Positions 16,870 to 26,498 are shown, counted from the first letter of the stretch. The stretch is DNA of 64,000 nucleotides from CAVSRC01 sp963730325 (GCA_963730325.1 CAVSRC010000006.1:62001-126000); one strand, 5' to 3'. The notes: generated by a model not told the origin, from the letters alone. Program-made: numbers and translations.

Positions 16870-18321
16870 TCAGCGCGGACCTTGCTCCTTGAGAAGGGCG
16901 TAGAGGGCGCGGATGAGCTGGGCCTCGCCGCCCTCCGGCCTGCCCGGACCGGCCTTCGGATTCCAGGCGAAGATATCGCCGTGGAGCCAGCGCTGGCCCT
17001 CGGGCACGAAGCACGCGAGGAAGAGCGCGGCGGTGATCGAGCCGGCATGGCCACCGGTGCCGGCATTGTTGATGTCGGCGATGCGGGACTCGATCATGGC
17101 GCGATAAGGCGCCCAGAGCGGCATGCGCCAGAGCGGATCGGCGACGGCCGCGGCGTGGGCGGCAAGCGAAGCGGCAAGCGCATCGTCACGGGTGTAGAAG
17201 GGCACCACCTCGGGCCCCAACGCGACGCGGGCGGCGCCGGTCAGCGTGGCGAGATCGACGATGAGATCGGGCTCGTCCTCGCTGGCCAGCGCCAGCGCAT
17301 CGGCCAGAACCAGACGGCCTTCGGCATCGGTGTTGCCGATCTCTATCGCGAGGCCGTTGCGCGCGGTGAAGACGTCGCCGGGGCGGAAGGCGGCGCCGGC
17401 AATGGCGTTCTCCACCGCCGGGATGAGCACGCGCAGGCGGACGGGCAGGCCAGCGTCCATGATCATGTGGGCGAGGCCCAGAACACTGGCGGCGCCGCCC
17501 ATGTCCTTCTTCATCAAGAGCATGCCGGCGGCCGGCTTGATATCGAGGCCGCCGGAGTCAAAGCACACACCCTTGCCGACCAGCGTCAGCGACGGCGCCT
17601 CCGGATCGCCCCAGGTGAGGTCGATCAGGCGCGGCGCACGCTCGGGCGTAGCGGCGGCGCCGACGGCGTGGATCAGCGGGAAATTGTCGGCGAGAAGGCC
17701 CTCGCCGACGATCACGGAAAAGACGGCGCCGTGGCGCATGGCAAGATCGCGGGCGGCTTCGGCAAGCTCCGCCGGCCCGAGATCGTTGGGCGCGGTGTTG
17801 ACGAGATCGCGCGCCAGGAAGACGCCGTCGGCGATGCGCGTGACCTCGGCGGCGTCGATGCCGGCCGGCAGGACAAGGCGGCGCGGCGCGGCCGGGCTGG
17901 CGCGATAGCGGGTGAAGCGATAGGCGCCGAGCGCCCAGGCGAGGCTGGCCTGCGCCGGATCGGCAAAGCCGGATTCCAGACGATAGGTGCCGGCGGGCAG
18001 GTTCACCGGCAGCTTGCCGGCGAGAAGCGACGGCCCCTCCTCGCCCGCACCGAGGCCGAAGAGGACGGCGGCCGCGCCGCCATCGGCGCCCGGCACCAGA
18101 CAGACCTCGCCGGATGCGGCGGTGAAGCCGGCGGCAGCGGCCCATTCGGCGGCACGGGGGACAGGCGTTTCCGCAGCGAGGCCGGCGCTGGTGACGGCAT
18201 GGACCGGAACCGCCGGGTCGCCACTGTCGGCGGGAAGCAGGCAATCGGGCACGGGAAGACCTCCGGGCGGCATGGGCGCTGCGGCCATCATGGCGGGGCG
18301 GCGACGGCGCCACAATGGCAC
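16870..18321 (-). CDS. Leucyl aminopeptidase family protein (M17)
   Basis: Cytoplasmic metallo-aminopeptidase of up to 483 residues that trims N-terminal residues from peptides. The catalytic M17 domain is clear: VGKGVCFDSGGLDIK supplies a metal-binding Lys and Asp, MLLMKKDMGGAA carries the catalytic Lys, and NTDAEGRLVLADAL is the family signature. Methionines 11, 12 and 17 are alternative starts; the first residues (PLWRRRRP) are not typical, so MMAAAPMPP is more likely. It has its own gap on both sides and faces tadD across a 90-base divergent control region with CtrA-like boxes. Confidence 0.9.
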   Translation of the reverse strand: MPLWRRRRPAMMAAAPMPPGGLPVPDCLLPADSGDPAVPVHAVTSAGLAAETPVPRAAEWAAAAGFTAASGEVCLVPGADGGAAAVLFGLGAGEEGPSLLAGKLPVNLPAGTYRLESGFADPAQASLAWALGAYRFTRYRASPAAPRRLVLPAGIDAAEVTRIADGVFLARDLVNTAPNDLGPAELAEAARDLAMRHGAVFSVIVGEGLLADNFPLIHAVGAAATPERAPRLIDLTWGDPEAPSLTLVGKGVCFDSGGLDIKPAAGMLLMKKDMGGAASVLGLAHMIMDAGLPVRLRVLIPAVENAIAGAAFRPGDVFTARNGLAIEIGNTDAEGRLVLADALALASEDEPDLIVDLATLTGAARVALGPEVVPFYTRDDALAASLAAHAAAVADPLWRMPLWAPYRAMIESRIADINNAGTGGHAGSITAALFLACFVPEGQRWLHGDIFAWNPKAGPGRPEGGEAQLIRALYALLKEQGPR

Positions 18322-18347
18322 GGAATGCGGCGCGGCCGGGCCGCGTA

Positions 18348-18373
18348 TTAACCATGCATTAGGGTTAACAGAA
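18348..18373 (+). promoter_or_regulatory. CtrA-like box and GGTTAACAGAA motif upstream of tadD
   Basis: TTAA-7-TTAG at 18348-18362 (TTAACCATGCATTAG) differs by one base from the alphaproteobacterial CtrA consensus TTAA-N7-TTAA and includes the half-site TTAACCAT. The adjoining GGTTAACAGAA at 18363-18373 recurs exactly at 31196-31206, ahead of tadE. The site lies 35 bases from the tadD ATG. That it controls pilus genes is inference. Confidence 0.45.
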
Positions 18374-18407
18374 TATTGCTTGGGCAGGTTTGGTGGAGCC
18401 TGCCGAA

Positions 18408-19235
18408 ATGACTGTGACTGCGCGTTCCCTCCCCTTTCTCAAGCGCCGCCTGATCCATGGTGCGCTGGCCGCGCCGCTGTGCCTGATGCTGGCGCTTGCC
18501 GGCTGCGCCTCGGCCAACAAGGTGGACACGACCACCACCGGCTCGATCGCCCAGCCGAGGACGCAGGCCGAATACCAGAAGGCGGTGGACTACTGGGGCG
18601 CGAAATACACCGCCAACCCGAAGAACCGCGAGATCGACCTCAACTATGCGACGGCCCTGCGCCACACCGGCCGCGGCAACCAGGCGGTGGCGGTGTTGCA
18701 GAAGGCGGCGATCTACTTCCCCGACGACCGCGAGGTGCTGGCCGAATACGGCAAGGCACTGGCTTCGGCGGGCAGCTACGACAAGGCGCTCGACGCCATC
18801 CGCCGGGCCGAGACGCCGGACAATCCGAACTGGCAGCTGATTTCGGCGGAAGCAGCGATCCTCGACCAGATGGGCAATCACGGCGAAGCGCGCAATCTCT
18901 ATGCGCAGGCGCTGAAATATGCCCCGAACGAGGCGTCGATCCTGTCCAATTACGGCATGAGCTACGTGCTGACCGGCGAACTGCCGCATGCCGAGAAGCT
19001 CCTGCGCCAGGCGATGGCGCAGCCCAATGCGGACAGCCGCGTGCGCCAGAACCTGGCGCTGGTGGTCGGCCTGCAAGGCCGCTTCGCCGAAGCCGAGAAG
19101 ATCGCCAGCGCCGATATCTCGCCGGAACAGGCGAAGGCGAACGTCGCCTATCTCCGCCAGATGCTTGCCCAGCGCGACACCTGGCAGGCGCTGAAGACGA
19201 CCGGCCAGGGCCAGACGAGCGCGCCCAGCGGCTGA
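18408..19235 (+). CDS. tadD: Flp pilus assembly lipoprotein TadD (TPR)
   Basis: Lipoprotein of 275 residues. The signal ends in the lipobox LALAGC, so the mature protein would be lipid-anchored, probably at the outer membrane. Tetratricopeptide repeats cover residues about 65-250 (for example NYATALRHTGRGNQAVAVLQ and NYGMSYVLTGELPHAEKLLR). TadD helps stability or multimerisation of the pilus secretin. The ATG at 18408 has GGTGGAG upstream. The gene sits about 1.7 kb from tadC on the opposite strand, separated by a DUF4833-like and a patatin gene, an arrangement that splits it from the main pilus operon. Confidence 0.85.
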   Translation: MTVTARSLPFLKRRLIHGALAAPLCLMLALAGCASANKVDTTTTGSIAQPRTQAEYQKAVDYWGAKYTANPKNREIDLNYATALRHTGRGNQAVAVLQKAAIYFPDDREVLAEYGKALASAGSYDKALDAIRRAETPDNPNWQLISAEAAILDQMGNHGEARNLYAQALKYAPNEASILSNYGMSYVLTGELPHAEKLLRQAMAQPNADSRVRQNLALVVGLQGRFAEAEKIASADISPEQAKANVAYLRQMLAQRDTWQALKTTGQGQTSAPSG

Positions 19236-19298
19236 GGCGGCCTGCGCCGGCAGCCCGTCATCTCGCAGACGAAGCCTAAACCTGACCGCCCATGGCCC

Positions 19299-19856
19299 CT
19301 AGGGGTTCAGGCGCCGTTCGACGATGGTCTGTCCGTCCTCCAGGGTGCGGCCGAAGAAATCGAGATAGAGCACCTGCGGAACGAGAATGATCGGCTGGCG
19401 CCATGTGACATAGACGCAAACCAGTTGCGCCGGCTTGCCGGAGATCGTCATGAGGGCCTGGACCTTGCCGTCCTCGGTGTGGTGGATCAGCACCGGGATG
19501 TTCGGATAGGCGTTGAGCCGGGCGACATAGTCGCCGGGACGATCCTGCGCCGGCGTGAGCTGCACGCCGAAAGCGAGGCTGCGCTGGAGGAAGGACAGCT
19601 CGCGCTTGTCGCCGCCCGCCTCATACCAGCGCCAATAGACCGCGACCGGATCGGCGGTATCGACGGTGCCGTCCGCCAGCCGGTTGACGGCGTAGACGAT
19701 GGTGTTGGTGTTGTCCGAACGCTGAAGATAGAAGACCAGGTTCTCGTCCTGGGGCGCGGGATAGCGCGGATCGTCGGAGCAGAAAGACTGTTCCGCCGCC
19801 GCCGGACCGGCGAACGCCAGAGACAGGAGACCTGCCAGGACAAATTCGCGAAACAT
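19299..19856 (-). CDS. Secreted DUF4833-like protein
   Basis: A protein of 185 residues with a Sec signal (FREFVLAGLLSLAFAGPAAA). The mature part has NTNTIVYAVNRLADGTVD, PVAVYWRWYEAGGDKRELSF and VYVTWRQPIILVP, which I associate with DUF4833, a family of unknown function. ATG 19856 is taken over TTG/ATG codons two residues upstream. It lies between tadD and the patatin gene, convergent with tadD, and is not known to be part of pilus assembly. Family assignment is from memory of the motif pattern and is moderate. Confidence 0.65.
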   Translation of the reverse strand: MFREFVLAGLLSLAFAGPAAAEQSFCSDDPRYPAPQDENLVFYLQRSDNTNTIVYAVNRLADGTVDTADPVAVYWRWYEAGGDKRELSFLQRSLAFGVQLTPAQDRPGDYVARLNAYPNIPVLIHHTEDGKVQALMTISGKPAQLVCVYVTWRQPIILVPQVLYLDFFGRTLEDGQTIVERRLNP

Positions 19857-19942
19857 AACCAAGAGCTTGGTCCTCGGTTTCGGCAGACCGGCTACAGGGC
19901 CGCTATCCTGTCAGCGCCATATGTCGATGTCGAGGCAGCGCC

Positions 19943-20860
19943 CTAGAGACAGCGACGAATGGCCGGCAGCGCGTCGGCTGCCGCCGCGCGGCCTTCGGCG
20001 ATCGCCGCCCCCGCGCGGTGGAAATCCATGAGGCCGAAGTCGCGCAGACGCGGCACCACCGTGACATGCGGCGGCTCGCCGGCGAGGCGGGCACGGGTGA
20101 TGTGGTCCTGCATGATGTCGATGGCACCGGCGAGCACGTCGAGATAGCCGGGGGCGCCGCTTTGCGCGAGCAGGCGCGGCGCGATCTGCATGAGCTGGTC
20201 GCCGAGCGCCGCCGGCAGCTGGGCGAGCGTACGGGCGAAGGACTCCGGCGTCGTGCGCTCCTGCGGGTGAGTGGCGGCGACCGGCTCGTCCTTTCTCCAG
20301 CGGCCGAGCTGCTCGCCGTTGAGGTTGACGGCGACGATGACGTCGGCGCCGAGCGCGCGGCACAGCGAGACCGGAACGGGATTGACGAGACCACCGTCGA
20401 GCAGCCACTGGCCATGGTGGCGGACCGGGCTGAAGATGCCGGGGATGGCGATCGAGGCGCGCAGGGCATCGAGCACCGGGCCGGACTGGAACCAGAACTC
20501 GCGACCGGTGGCGAGATCCGTGGCGACGGCCGCGAAGGGCCTGGCCAGATCCTCGATGGTGCCGGTGACGCCGAGGCCGCGGAGGAACTTGATCACCGCC
20601 TTGCCGTCGATCAGCCCGCCGCCGGAAAGTCCGACATCCATCATGCCGAGGACCTGCCGCCAGGTGGCGGCCTCGCCCCATTCACGCAGCTTGTCGAGCT
20701 TGCCGGCGAGATAGGCGGCGCCGACCAGCGCGCCGACCGAGGTGCCGCAGACGATGTCGGGCTCGATGCCGGCCTCGACCAGGGTCTCGATGACGCCGAT
20801 ATGCGACCAGCCGCGCGCCGAGCCGCTGCCAAGGGCAAGGCCTAAGCGTGGGCGTGTCAT
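19943..20860 (-). CDS. Patatin-like phospholipase (RssA-type)
   Basis: Cytoplasmic serine hydrolase of 305 residues. It shows the oxyanion-hole segment GSGSARGWSHIGVI, the nucleophile motif GTSVG in IVCGTSVGALVGAAYLAG, and the catalytic Asp in DGGLVNPVPV. Patatin-like proteins cleave acyl chains from lipids; bacterial RssA-type members have no firmly known role. The ATG at 20860 follows the tadC stop by about 56 bases on the same strand, so it may be the last gene of the pilus operon. An open frame joins it to sequence upstream, but that sequence is the antisense of nothing real and lies inside tadC in another frame. Confidence 0.88.
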   Translation of the reverse strand: MTRPRLGLALGSGSARGWSHIGVIETLVEAGIEPDIVCGTSVGALVGAAYLAGKLDKLREWGEAATWRQVLGMMDVGLSGGGLIDGKAVIKFLRGLGVTGTIEDLARPFAAVATDLATGREFWFQSGPVLDALRASIAIPGIFSPVRHHGQWLLDGGLVNPVPVSLCRALGADVIVAVNLNGEQLGRWRKDEPVAATHPQERTTPESFARTLAQLPAALGDQLMQIAPRLLAQSGAPGYLDVLAGAIDIMQDHITRARLAGEPPHVTVVPRLRDFGLMDFHRAGAAIAEGRAAAADALPAIRRCL

Positions 20861-20916
20861 GACCGGACCCCTTTCTGGACGACGCTGCCAGCGCCCCCTG
20901 CCCGGCCGCACCCCGG

Positions 20917-21909
20917 TCAGTGGGTGGGGACGTTGGCGTGGACGAGCTGGATCGCCGCCGGGCCGAGGATCACCGCCATCAGCACCGGCAGGAAGAAGAG
21001 GATCATCGGCACGGTGAGCTTGGGCGGCAGGGCGGCGGCCTTCTTCTCGGCATCGTTCATGCGCTGGTCGCGGTTCTCCTGGGCGAGCACGCGCAGCGCA
21101 TTGCCGAGCGGCGTGCCGTAACGCTCCGCCTGGATGAGGCTGGTCATCACCGAGCGCACGGTCTCCAGTCCGGTGCGCTGGCTGAGATTCTCGAAGGCCT
21201 GGCGGCGCTCGGGCAGGTAGGAAAGCTCGGCGGTGGAGAGCGTCAGCTCCTCGGCCAGTTCCACCGACTGCTGGCCGATTTCCTCGGCAACCCGGCGGAA
21301 GGCCGCCTCCAGCGACATGCCGGCCTCGACGCAGATGAGCATCAGGTCGAGCGCGTCCGGCCAGGCGCGCTTGATGGAGAGCTGGCGCTTGGAGACGGTG
21401 TTGGAGATGTAGAGGTTGGGCGCGTAGAAACCGACATAGGCAATGACCATGACGATGATGAACTTGATGCCCGCCGGCTGGGTCAGCTTGGCGACGAAGA
21501 AGATGTAAAAGAAGGCCAGAGCGAAGAAGAGCAGCGGCAGGGTGGCGCGGGCGAACAGGAAGACGACCAGCGGCGCCTGACCGCGGAAGCCGGCCATGCG
21601 CAGCCTGGCGACGGTCTTGTCGTCGGCGAGCGCCTTGCGCAGATTGAAGCGGTCGACGACGCGCTGCATGTAGGGCCTGGCGGACTCGCGGCGCAGATTG
21701 GCGCGGCTGGCCTCCGCGGCGAGACGGGCACGCTCGCGGGCGCGGATCTGTTCGCGCTCGACCGCGACGCTCTTGATGCGGTTGGCAAGGTTGTCGCGCT
21801 CGAACAGCGGCTGCACCAGGCTGTAGGCAGTGGCGAAGACGGCCAGTGCCGCAAAGATCGCGACCAGCGTCTGCGGGGTGGTCATGACGTCGTAGAGGAG
21901 TTGCAGCAC
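20917..21909 (-). CDS. tadC: Flp pilus inner-membrane platform protein TadC
   Basis: Inner-membrane platform protein of 330 residues, T2SSF-domain family. Hydrophobic helices lie at about residues 13-35, 115-155 and 300-325, and the conserved cytoplasmic core is AWPDALDLMLICVEAGMSLE and ERYGTPLGNALRVLA. With TadB it couples the CpaF ATPase to pilin extraction. It starts 12 bases after the tadB stop on the same strand. Confidence 0.92.
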   Translation of the reverse strand: MLQLLYDVMTTPQTLVAIFAALAVFATAYSLVQPLFERDNLANRIKSVAVEREQIRARERARLAAEASRANLRRESARPYMQRVVDRFNLRKALADDKTVARLRMAGFRGQAPLVVFLFARATLPLLFFALAFFYIFFVAKLTQPAGIKFIIVMVIAYVGFYAPNLYISNTVSKRQLSIKRAWPDALDLMLICVEAGMSLEAAFRRVAEEIGQQSVELAEELTLSTAELSYLPERRQAFENLSQRTGLETVRSVMTSLIQAERYGTPLGNALRVLAQENRDQRMNDAEKKAAALPPKLTVPMILFFLPVLMAVILGPAAIQLVHANVPTH

Positions 21910-21921
21910 CGGCGTCCCCCG

Positions 21922-22917
21922 TCAGAAATCGAAACGGATCATCTTGCGCATGACCATGATGCCGGTGAACATCCACGCGGCGGAACAGCCGAGGATGACG
22001 TGGCCGACCGGGTCGGTGAAGAGCAGGATGATGTATTTCGGGCTGGTCAGATAGACCAGCCCCATGACGACCACCGGCAGGGCGCCGATGATCACGGCGG
22101 AGGCCTTGGCCTCCATGCTCATGGCGGCGATCTTGCCCTTCATCTTGCGCCGCTCGCGCAGCACGCGCGACAGGTTGCCGAGCGCTTCCGCCAGGTTGCC
22201 GCCGGCGCGCTGCTGGATGGAGACGACAATGGCGAAGAAGTTGGCCTCCGGCACCGGCACGCGCTCGGGCAGCTTGCCGACGGCGTCGCCAAGCGTGAGG
22301 CCGAGCGCCTGGGTCTCGGAGATGTGGCGGAACTCCGACTTGACCGGCTCGGCCGCCTCGTTGGCGATGATCTTGATGCAGTCGTTGAGCGGCAGGCCGG
22401 CCTTGACGCCGCGCACGATGACATCCATGGCGTTGGCGAATTCATCGACGAACTGGCTCATGCGGCGCTTGCGCAGGAAATTCACCGCCCAGCGCGGCAA
22501 GCCGAGAAGGCCGGCGACGGCGACAGCGGCGGCGATGTAGATCGGCGCGCCCATGAGCCAGGCAACGGCATAGGCGACCAGCCCGACGGCGAAGCTGATG
22601 AGGATGAAGGTGCGGCGCGACCAGTGCAGCCCGGCCTGCTCCATGCGCAGCGCCAGCGGCGGCGACTTGCCGTGCCTGGCCCGCGCCTTCTCGCGCTGCT
22701 CAACCTCCTTCAGCGTATCCTGGATCGACTTGCGGCGCTTGGCCGGGTCGGCAACGGCCTCTTGCGGCGCCACGATGCGGCCGGTGCCCTGAATGGCGCC
22801 GATGCGGCGCGCGGTGGTGTTTTCCTTCTGGATGCGCTCGTAGAGCAGGGCATAGGTGAGCCCGCCGGCGCTCAAGGTCGCCAGGCCGCCGATGGCGATC
22901 AGCATGAGGGGAGACAT
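21922..22917 (-). CDS. tadB: Flp pilus inner-membrane platform protein TadB
   Basis: Inner-membrane protein of 331 residues with a T2SSF domain. It has an N-terminal helix (LMLIAIGGLATLSAGG), further helices around residues 100-140, the conserved FANAMDVIVRGVKAGLPLND and QQRAGGNLAEALGNLSRVLR, and two C-terminal helices. It partners TadC as the pilus base. Its ATG overlaps the cpaF stop (TGATG), indicating translational coupling. Confidence 0.93.
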   Translation of the reverse strand: MSPLMLIAIGGLATLSAGGLTYALLYERIQKENTTARRIGAIQGTGRIVAPQEAVADPAKRRKSIQDTLKEVEQREKARARHGKSPPLALRMEQAGLHWSRRTFILISFAVGLVAYAVAWLMGAPIYIAAAVAVAGLLGLPRWAVNFLRKRRMSQFVDEFANAMDVIVRGVKAGLPLNDCIKIIANEAAEPVKSEFRHISETQALGLTLGDAVGKLPERVPVPEANFFAIVVSIQQRAGGNLAEALGNLSRVLRERRKMKGKIAAMSMEAKASAVIIGALPVVVMGLVYLTSPKYIILLFTDPVGHVILGCSAAWMFTGIMVMRKMIRFDF

Positions 22918-24428
22918 CAGCGCCCCTGACCGGCCGCATCCGGCGCGGCAGCGTTGGCGGAATCGAGCGCCGCGGCGAGGCGGACGTCCTCGTTGAAGTA
23001 GTGGGCGCGCTCCCAGAACTTGGGCCGGCCGATGCCGGTCGAGCGATGATGCCCGTTGATACGGCCGTTCTGGTCCTCGCCGACGATGTCGAAGACGAAG
23101 ATATCCTGGGTGGTGATGACCTCGCCTTCGGTGCCGATTACCTCGGTGATGTTGGTGATGCGCCGCGAGCCGTCGCGCAGGCGCTCGACCTGGAGGATGA
23201 CGTCGATCGAGGCCGCGATCATCTCGCGGATGGTCTTGGCCGGCAGCGAGAAGCCGCCCATGGTGATCATGGATTCGAGGCGCGACAGGGCCTCGCGCGG
23301 GCTGTTGGCGTGGAGCGTGCCCATCGAGCCGTCGTGGCCGGTGTTCATCGCCTGCAACAGATCGAACGCCTCGGGTCCGCGCACCTCGCCGACGATGATG
23401 CGCTCGGGACGCATACGCAGGCAGTTCTTGACCAGGTCGCGCATGGTGATCTCGCCCTCGCCCTCGATATTGGGCGGACGGGTCTCGAGACGCACGACGT
23501 GCGGCTGCTGGAGCTGCAATTCGGCCGCATCCTCGCAGGTGATGATGCGCTCGTCGTGCTCGATGTAGCGGGTCAGGCAGTTCAACAGCGTCGTCTTGCC
23601 CGAACCGGTGCCGCCGGAGACCAGCACGTTGCAGCGCGAGCGGGCGACGACCTCGAGAATGGTCGCCCCGTCGCGCGTGATGGTGCCGAACCTGACCAGC
23701 TGGTCGAGGGTGAGCTTCTCCTTCTTGAATTTGCGGATGGTGAGCGCCGGTCCGTCGATCGCCAGAGGCGGCGCAATGACGTTGACGCGGCTGCCGTCGG
23801 GCAGGCGGGCGTCGCAGATCGGGCTCGATTCGTCGACCCGGCGGCCGACCTGGCTGACGATGCGCTGGCAGATGTTCATCAGCTGCGAATTGTCGCGGAA
23901 ACGGACGTTGGTCTCCTGAACCTTGCCGCCGACTTCGATGTAGGTGTTGAAGGCGCCGTTGACCATGATGTCGGAGATGTCGTCGCGGGCGAGCAACGGC
24001 TCGAGCGGCCCAAGGCCGAGAACGTCGTTGCAGATGTCCTCGAGCAGGTCCTCCTGCTCGGCGATCGACATCACGATGTTCTTCAGCGCGATGATGTCGT
24101 TGACGATGTCGCGGATTTCCTCGCGCGCCGATTCGACGTCGAGACGGGCGAGCTGCGACAGGTCGATGGTATCGATGAGGGCGGCGAAGACGGTCGACTT
24201 GATGTCGTAGAAGTTCTCCGAGCGGCGCACGCCGTCGCCGGAGGTGCGCCCGCGGGCCGGCGGCTCGGGAGCAGGGCGCGGCGGGGGCGACGGCGGCGGC
24301 GGCGGCGGCGGCGCCGCCTTGACCACCGGCTCGACTTCAGCGGGCGCCTCGTCGACAGGCGGGCGCACGACCGTCGCCGGCGTCAGCGGCGGTGCTTCCG
24401 TGCTTCCTGTCCCGCGCTTGCCGAACAT
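22917..24428 (-). CDS. cpaF: Flp pilus secretion ATPase CpaF/TadA
   Basis: Cytoplasmic hexameric ATPase of 503 residues that powers Flp pilus assembly. The first 75 residues are a Pro-rich disordered region. The catalytic part has Walker A SGGTGSGKTT, an Asp-box region (HDERIITCEDAAELQL), MRPERIIVGEVRG as Walker B, and the His-box TGHDGSMGTLHANSPREAL. It overlaps tadB and lies 12 bases after cpaE. CpaF/TadA in relatives drives both extension and retraction. Confidence 0.95.
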   Translation of the reverse strand: MFGKRGTGSTEAPPLTPATVVRPPVDEAPAEVEPVVKAAPPPPPPPSPPPRPAPEPPARGRTSGDGVRRSENFYDIKSTVFAALIDTIDLSQLARLDVESAREEIRDIVNDIIALKNIVMSIAEQEDLLEDICNDVLGLGPLEPLLARDDISDIMVNGAFNTYIEVGGKVQETNVRFRDNSQLMNICQRIVSQVGRRVDESSPICDARLPDGSRVNVIAPPLAIDGPALTIRKFKKEKLTLDQLVRFGTITRDGATILEVVARSRCNVLVSGGTGSGKTTLLNCLTRYIEHDERIITCEDAAELQLQQPHVVRLETRPPNIEGEGEITMRDLVKNCLRMRPERIIVGEVRGPEAFDLLQAMNTGHDGSMGTLHANSPREALSRLESMITMGGFSLPAKTIREMIAASIDVILQVERLRDGSRRITNITEVIGTEGEVITTQDIFVFDIVGEDQNGRINGHHRSTGIGRPKFWERAHYFNEDVRLAAALDSANAAAPDAAGQGR

Positions 24429-24440
24429 GTAGGCTCCTCG

Positions 24441-25727
24441 TCAGGCGTTCTTCTTGCCGCGGAACTTGGCGATCAGCGGCCCCAGCGCGCTGCGCTTCTG
24501 GCGGCGCGGCTCGGCACGCCCGGTCACCGTGCGCGCCACCAGCTCGAACATGCCCGCTGTCGGGCTCTTGGGATCGGCCTCGGCGATCATCAGGCCGTTA
24601 TTGGCGGCGTTGCCGAACAGCGGCGCATCGAAGGGGATGACCGCCGTCGGCGGCAGCTCCAGGGCCGAGGCGAAGTCCTCGACCTTGATCTCGGGGCGCT
24701 TGGCCATGCCCGCCTTGTTGATGATCAGGCGCGGCGGCGCGTCGGTGGTGCGGTTGTTGCGCAACAGATCGACCAGGTTCTTGGCGTTGCGCAGATTGGC
24801 GAGATCGGGCTCGACGGTGAGCACGATCTCGTCGGCGGCGAGCAGCGTGCGGCGCATCCAGCCCGTCCAGCTATGCGGCAGATCGAGGATCACGCCGGGA
24901 ACGCTGGCCTGGGCGACGTCGATCATCTGTTCGAAGACGGTCTCGTCGAAATCGTAGGTGCGGTCGAGGGTGGCGGGCGCGGCGAGCAGCGAGACGTGGT
25001 CGGAGGCCTTGGCAAGCAGGCGCTCGAGGAAGTTGTCGTCGAGACGGTCGGGTGCGTTGACCGCCTCGGCAATGCCCTGGGTCGGATCCTGGTTGAAGTC
25101 GAGGCCGGCGGTGCCGAAGGCGAGGTCGAAATCGGCGATGACGACATCGCTCTCGAAGCAGCGCGCGATCGCCCAGGCGACATTGTGGGCGACGGTGGAG
25201 GAGCCGACGCCGCCCTTGCCGCCGACGAAGGCGATGCTGCGGCCGAGCGGCTGGGCGGAACGCTCGGCATAGAGATCGGAGATGGCGCGGATGACGCCCA
25301 TCTTGTCGATGGGGGCGACCAGATATTCGCTGACGCCGCGCTGGATGAGGCCGCGATAGAGCTCGACGTCGTTGGTCTGGCCGATGACCACGACCTTGGT
25401 GCCGGGGTCGCAGACCTCGGCAAGGCGGTCGAGGTCGGCTTCCAGGCGGTCGCGCGGCGACTTCGATTCGACGAGGATCAGGTTGGGCGTGGCAGCCGCC
25501 TGATAGAACTCGGCGGCGGCACTGAGGCCGCCGGTGTGGACCTTGACGTGGGCGCGGGCCATGCGGCGATCGCCGGCCGCCGATTCGACGACGGCGGCAA
25601 CATCGGGCGATTCGCAGAAGGCCTGCATGGAGATGCGCGGCACCGGCCGGACATCGGCGCTGAGGGCGGCCGGCGCCGGCTCGGCCGGCGGCTCGGGCAC
25701 TTGATCCTGGAGGGCTAGGTCGCTCAT
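24441..25727 (-). CDS. cpaE: Pilus localisation ATPase CpaE/TadZ
   Basis: MinD/ParA-like protein of 428 residues. An N-terminal receiver-like domain (around residues 30-150, with VVVIGQTNDVELYRGLIQRG) precedes the ATPase domain, whose deviant Walker A is VGGKGGVGSSTVAHN; VIADFDLAFG is the second conserved segment. It places the pilus machine at the cell pole in Caulobacter; polar function here is inference. Its start overlaps the cpaD stop by four bases (ATGA). Confidence 0.93.
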   Translation of the reverse strand: MSDLALQDQVPEPPAEPAPAALSADVRPVPRISMQAFCESPDVAAVVESAAGDRRMARAHVKVHTGGLSAAAEFYQAAATPNLILVESKSPRDRLEADLDRLAEVCDPGTKVVVIGQTNDVELYRGLIQRGVSEYLVAPIDKMGVIRAISDLYAERSAQPLGRSIAFVGGKGGVGSSTVAHNVAWAIARCFESDVVIADFDLAFGTAGLDFNQDPTQGIAEAVNAPDRLDDNFLERLLAKASDHVSLLAAPATLDRTYDFDETVFEQMIDVAQASVPGVILDLPHSWTGWMRRTLLAADEIVLTVEPDLANLRNAKNLVDLLRNNRTTDAPPRLIINKAGMAKRPEIKVEDFASALELPPTAVIPFDAPLFGNAANNGLMIAEADPKSPTAGMFELVARTVTGRAEPRRQKRSALGPLIAKFRGKKNA

Positions 25728-26467
25728 TGGCCAATTCCCGTTGCCACGGAGCCGCCGCCTTCACGCGACAGGTCGGAACTGAAAGCCTGACCCTTGCGAT
25801 ACTTGTCGAGGACGGCGGCGCGACGCTGCGCGTCGGCCGGCGTGAGGCCGCGCGGATAGATGAGGTCGAGGGGGCTGGCCACCATGGCGGCAAGGTTCTG
25901 CTGGGTGGCGCAGCCGAAGGCGGCGTAGTGGCGGTTCTGACTGGTTTCGGTGACCTGGTCGGGCCACGGGCCGCAGGGCGCGGTGTGCGCGGAAACGCGG
26001 TTATAGGCGATGCGCACGGGCGCGTTGCGCTCCTCGGGGCCGGCGCGATAGACGCGGTACTGGATGGCACCGGGGCTGACGCCGGAGCGGCGCAGCACGT
26101 CTTCGACCTGGACCGCAATGGTGGCGGCGGCGACCTGGTTGGGCGAGCCGGAGGGCGCCACCACGGCGATCAGCGCGCTGCCGCTGTCGGCAAACGTCCT
26201 GCCGAAGCCGGCGACCGTCTGCTGAACCGCCTTGGGCAGGCGGGCGGCATCCTGGCCGACCGGCACATCCATGGTCTGCAGCAGTTCCTCCACCGCGATG
26301 GGATGATTGTGGCGATAATCGTCGGGAATGCCGCCGGTGACGAGCGTCTTGTCGGTCGAGGACGAGGTGCAGCCGGCGAGCGCGGCCATGAGACCACCGG
26401 CAACCACGAGAGCCGGCGAAGCCAGACGCGCCCGGCGACGGTGGAACTTGGACGACGCGGTGGTCAT
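25724..26467 (-). CDS. cpaD: Pilus assembly lipoprotein CpaD
   Basis: Lipoprotein of 247 residues with lipobox LMAALAGC, so the outer-membrane or periplasmic face is expected. The body has DYRHNHPIAVEELLQTMDVP, then the CpaD-typical NPAVR-like region NRVSAHTAPCGPWPDQV and FGCATQQNLAAMVASPLDLI. CpaD is thought to help the secretin CpaC. The ATG at 26467 starts the signal; a longer open frame upstream overlaps cpaC and is rejected. Overlaps cpaE by four bases. Confidence 0.92.
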   Translation of the reverse strand: MTTASSKFHRRRARLASPALVVAGGLMAALAGCTSSSTDKTLVTGGIPDDYRHNHPIAVEELLQTMDVPVGQDAARLPKAVQQTVAGFGRTFADSGSALIAVVAPSGSPNQVAAATIAVQVEDVLRRSGVSPGAIQYRVYRAGPEERNAPVRIAYNRVSAHTAPCGPWPDQVTETSQNRHYAAFGCATQQNLAAMVASPLDLIYPRGLTPADAQRRAAVLDKYRKGQAFSSDLSREGGGSVATGIGQ

Positions 26468-26498
26468 GAGGTGGCGCTCCGTTGCTGCCTGCTGGCGC

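Noticed and set aside
20861..21976. Long N-terminal extension of the patatin gene
   Set aside because: It overlaps tadC completely in another frame; the patatin domain starts cleanly at ATG 20860.
23001..25718. 905-codon plus-strand open frame
   Set aside because: Antisense of cpaF and cpaE, both fully supported by motifs.
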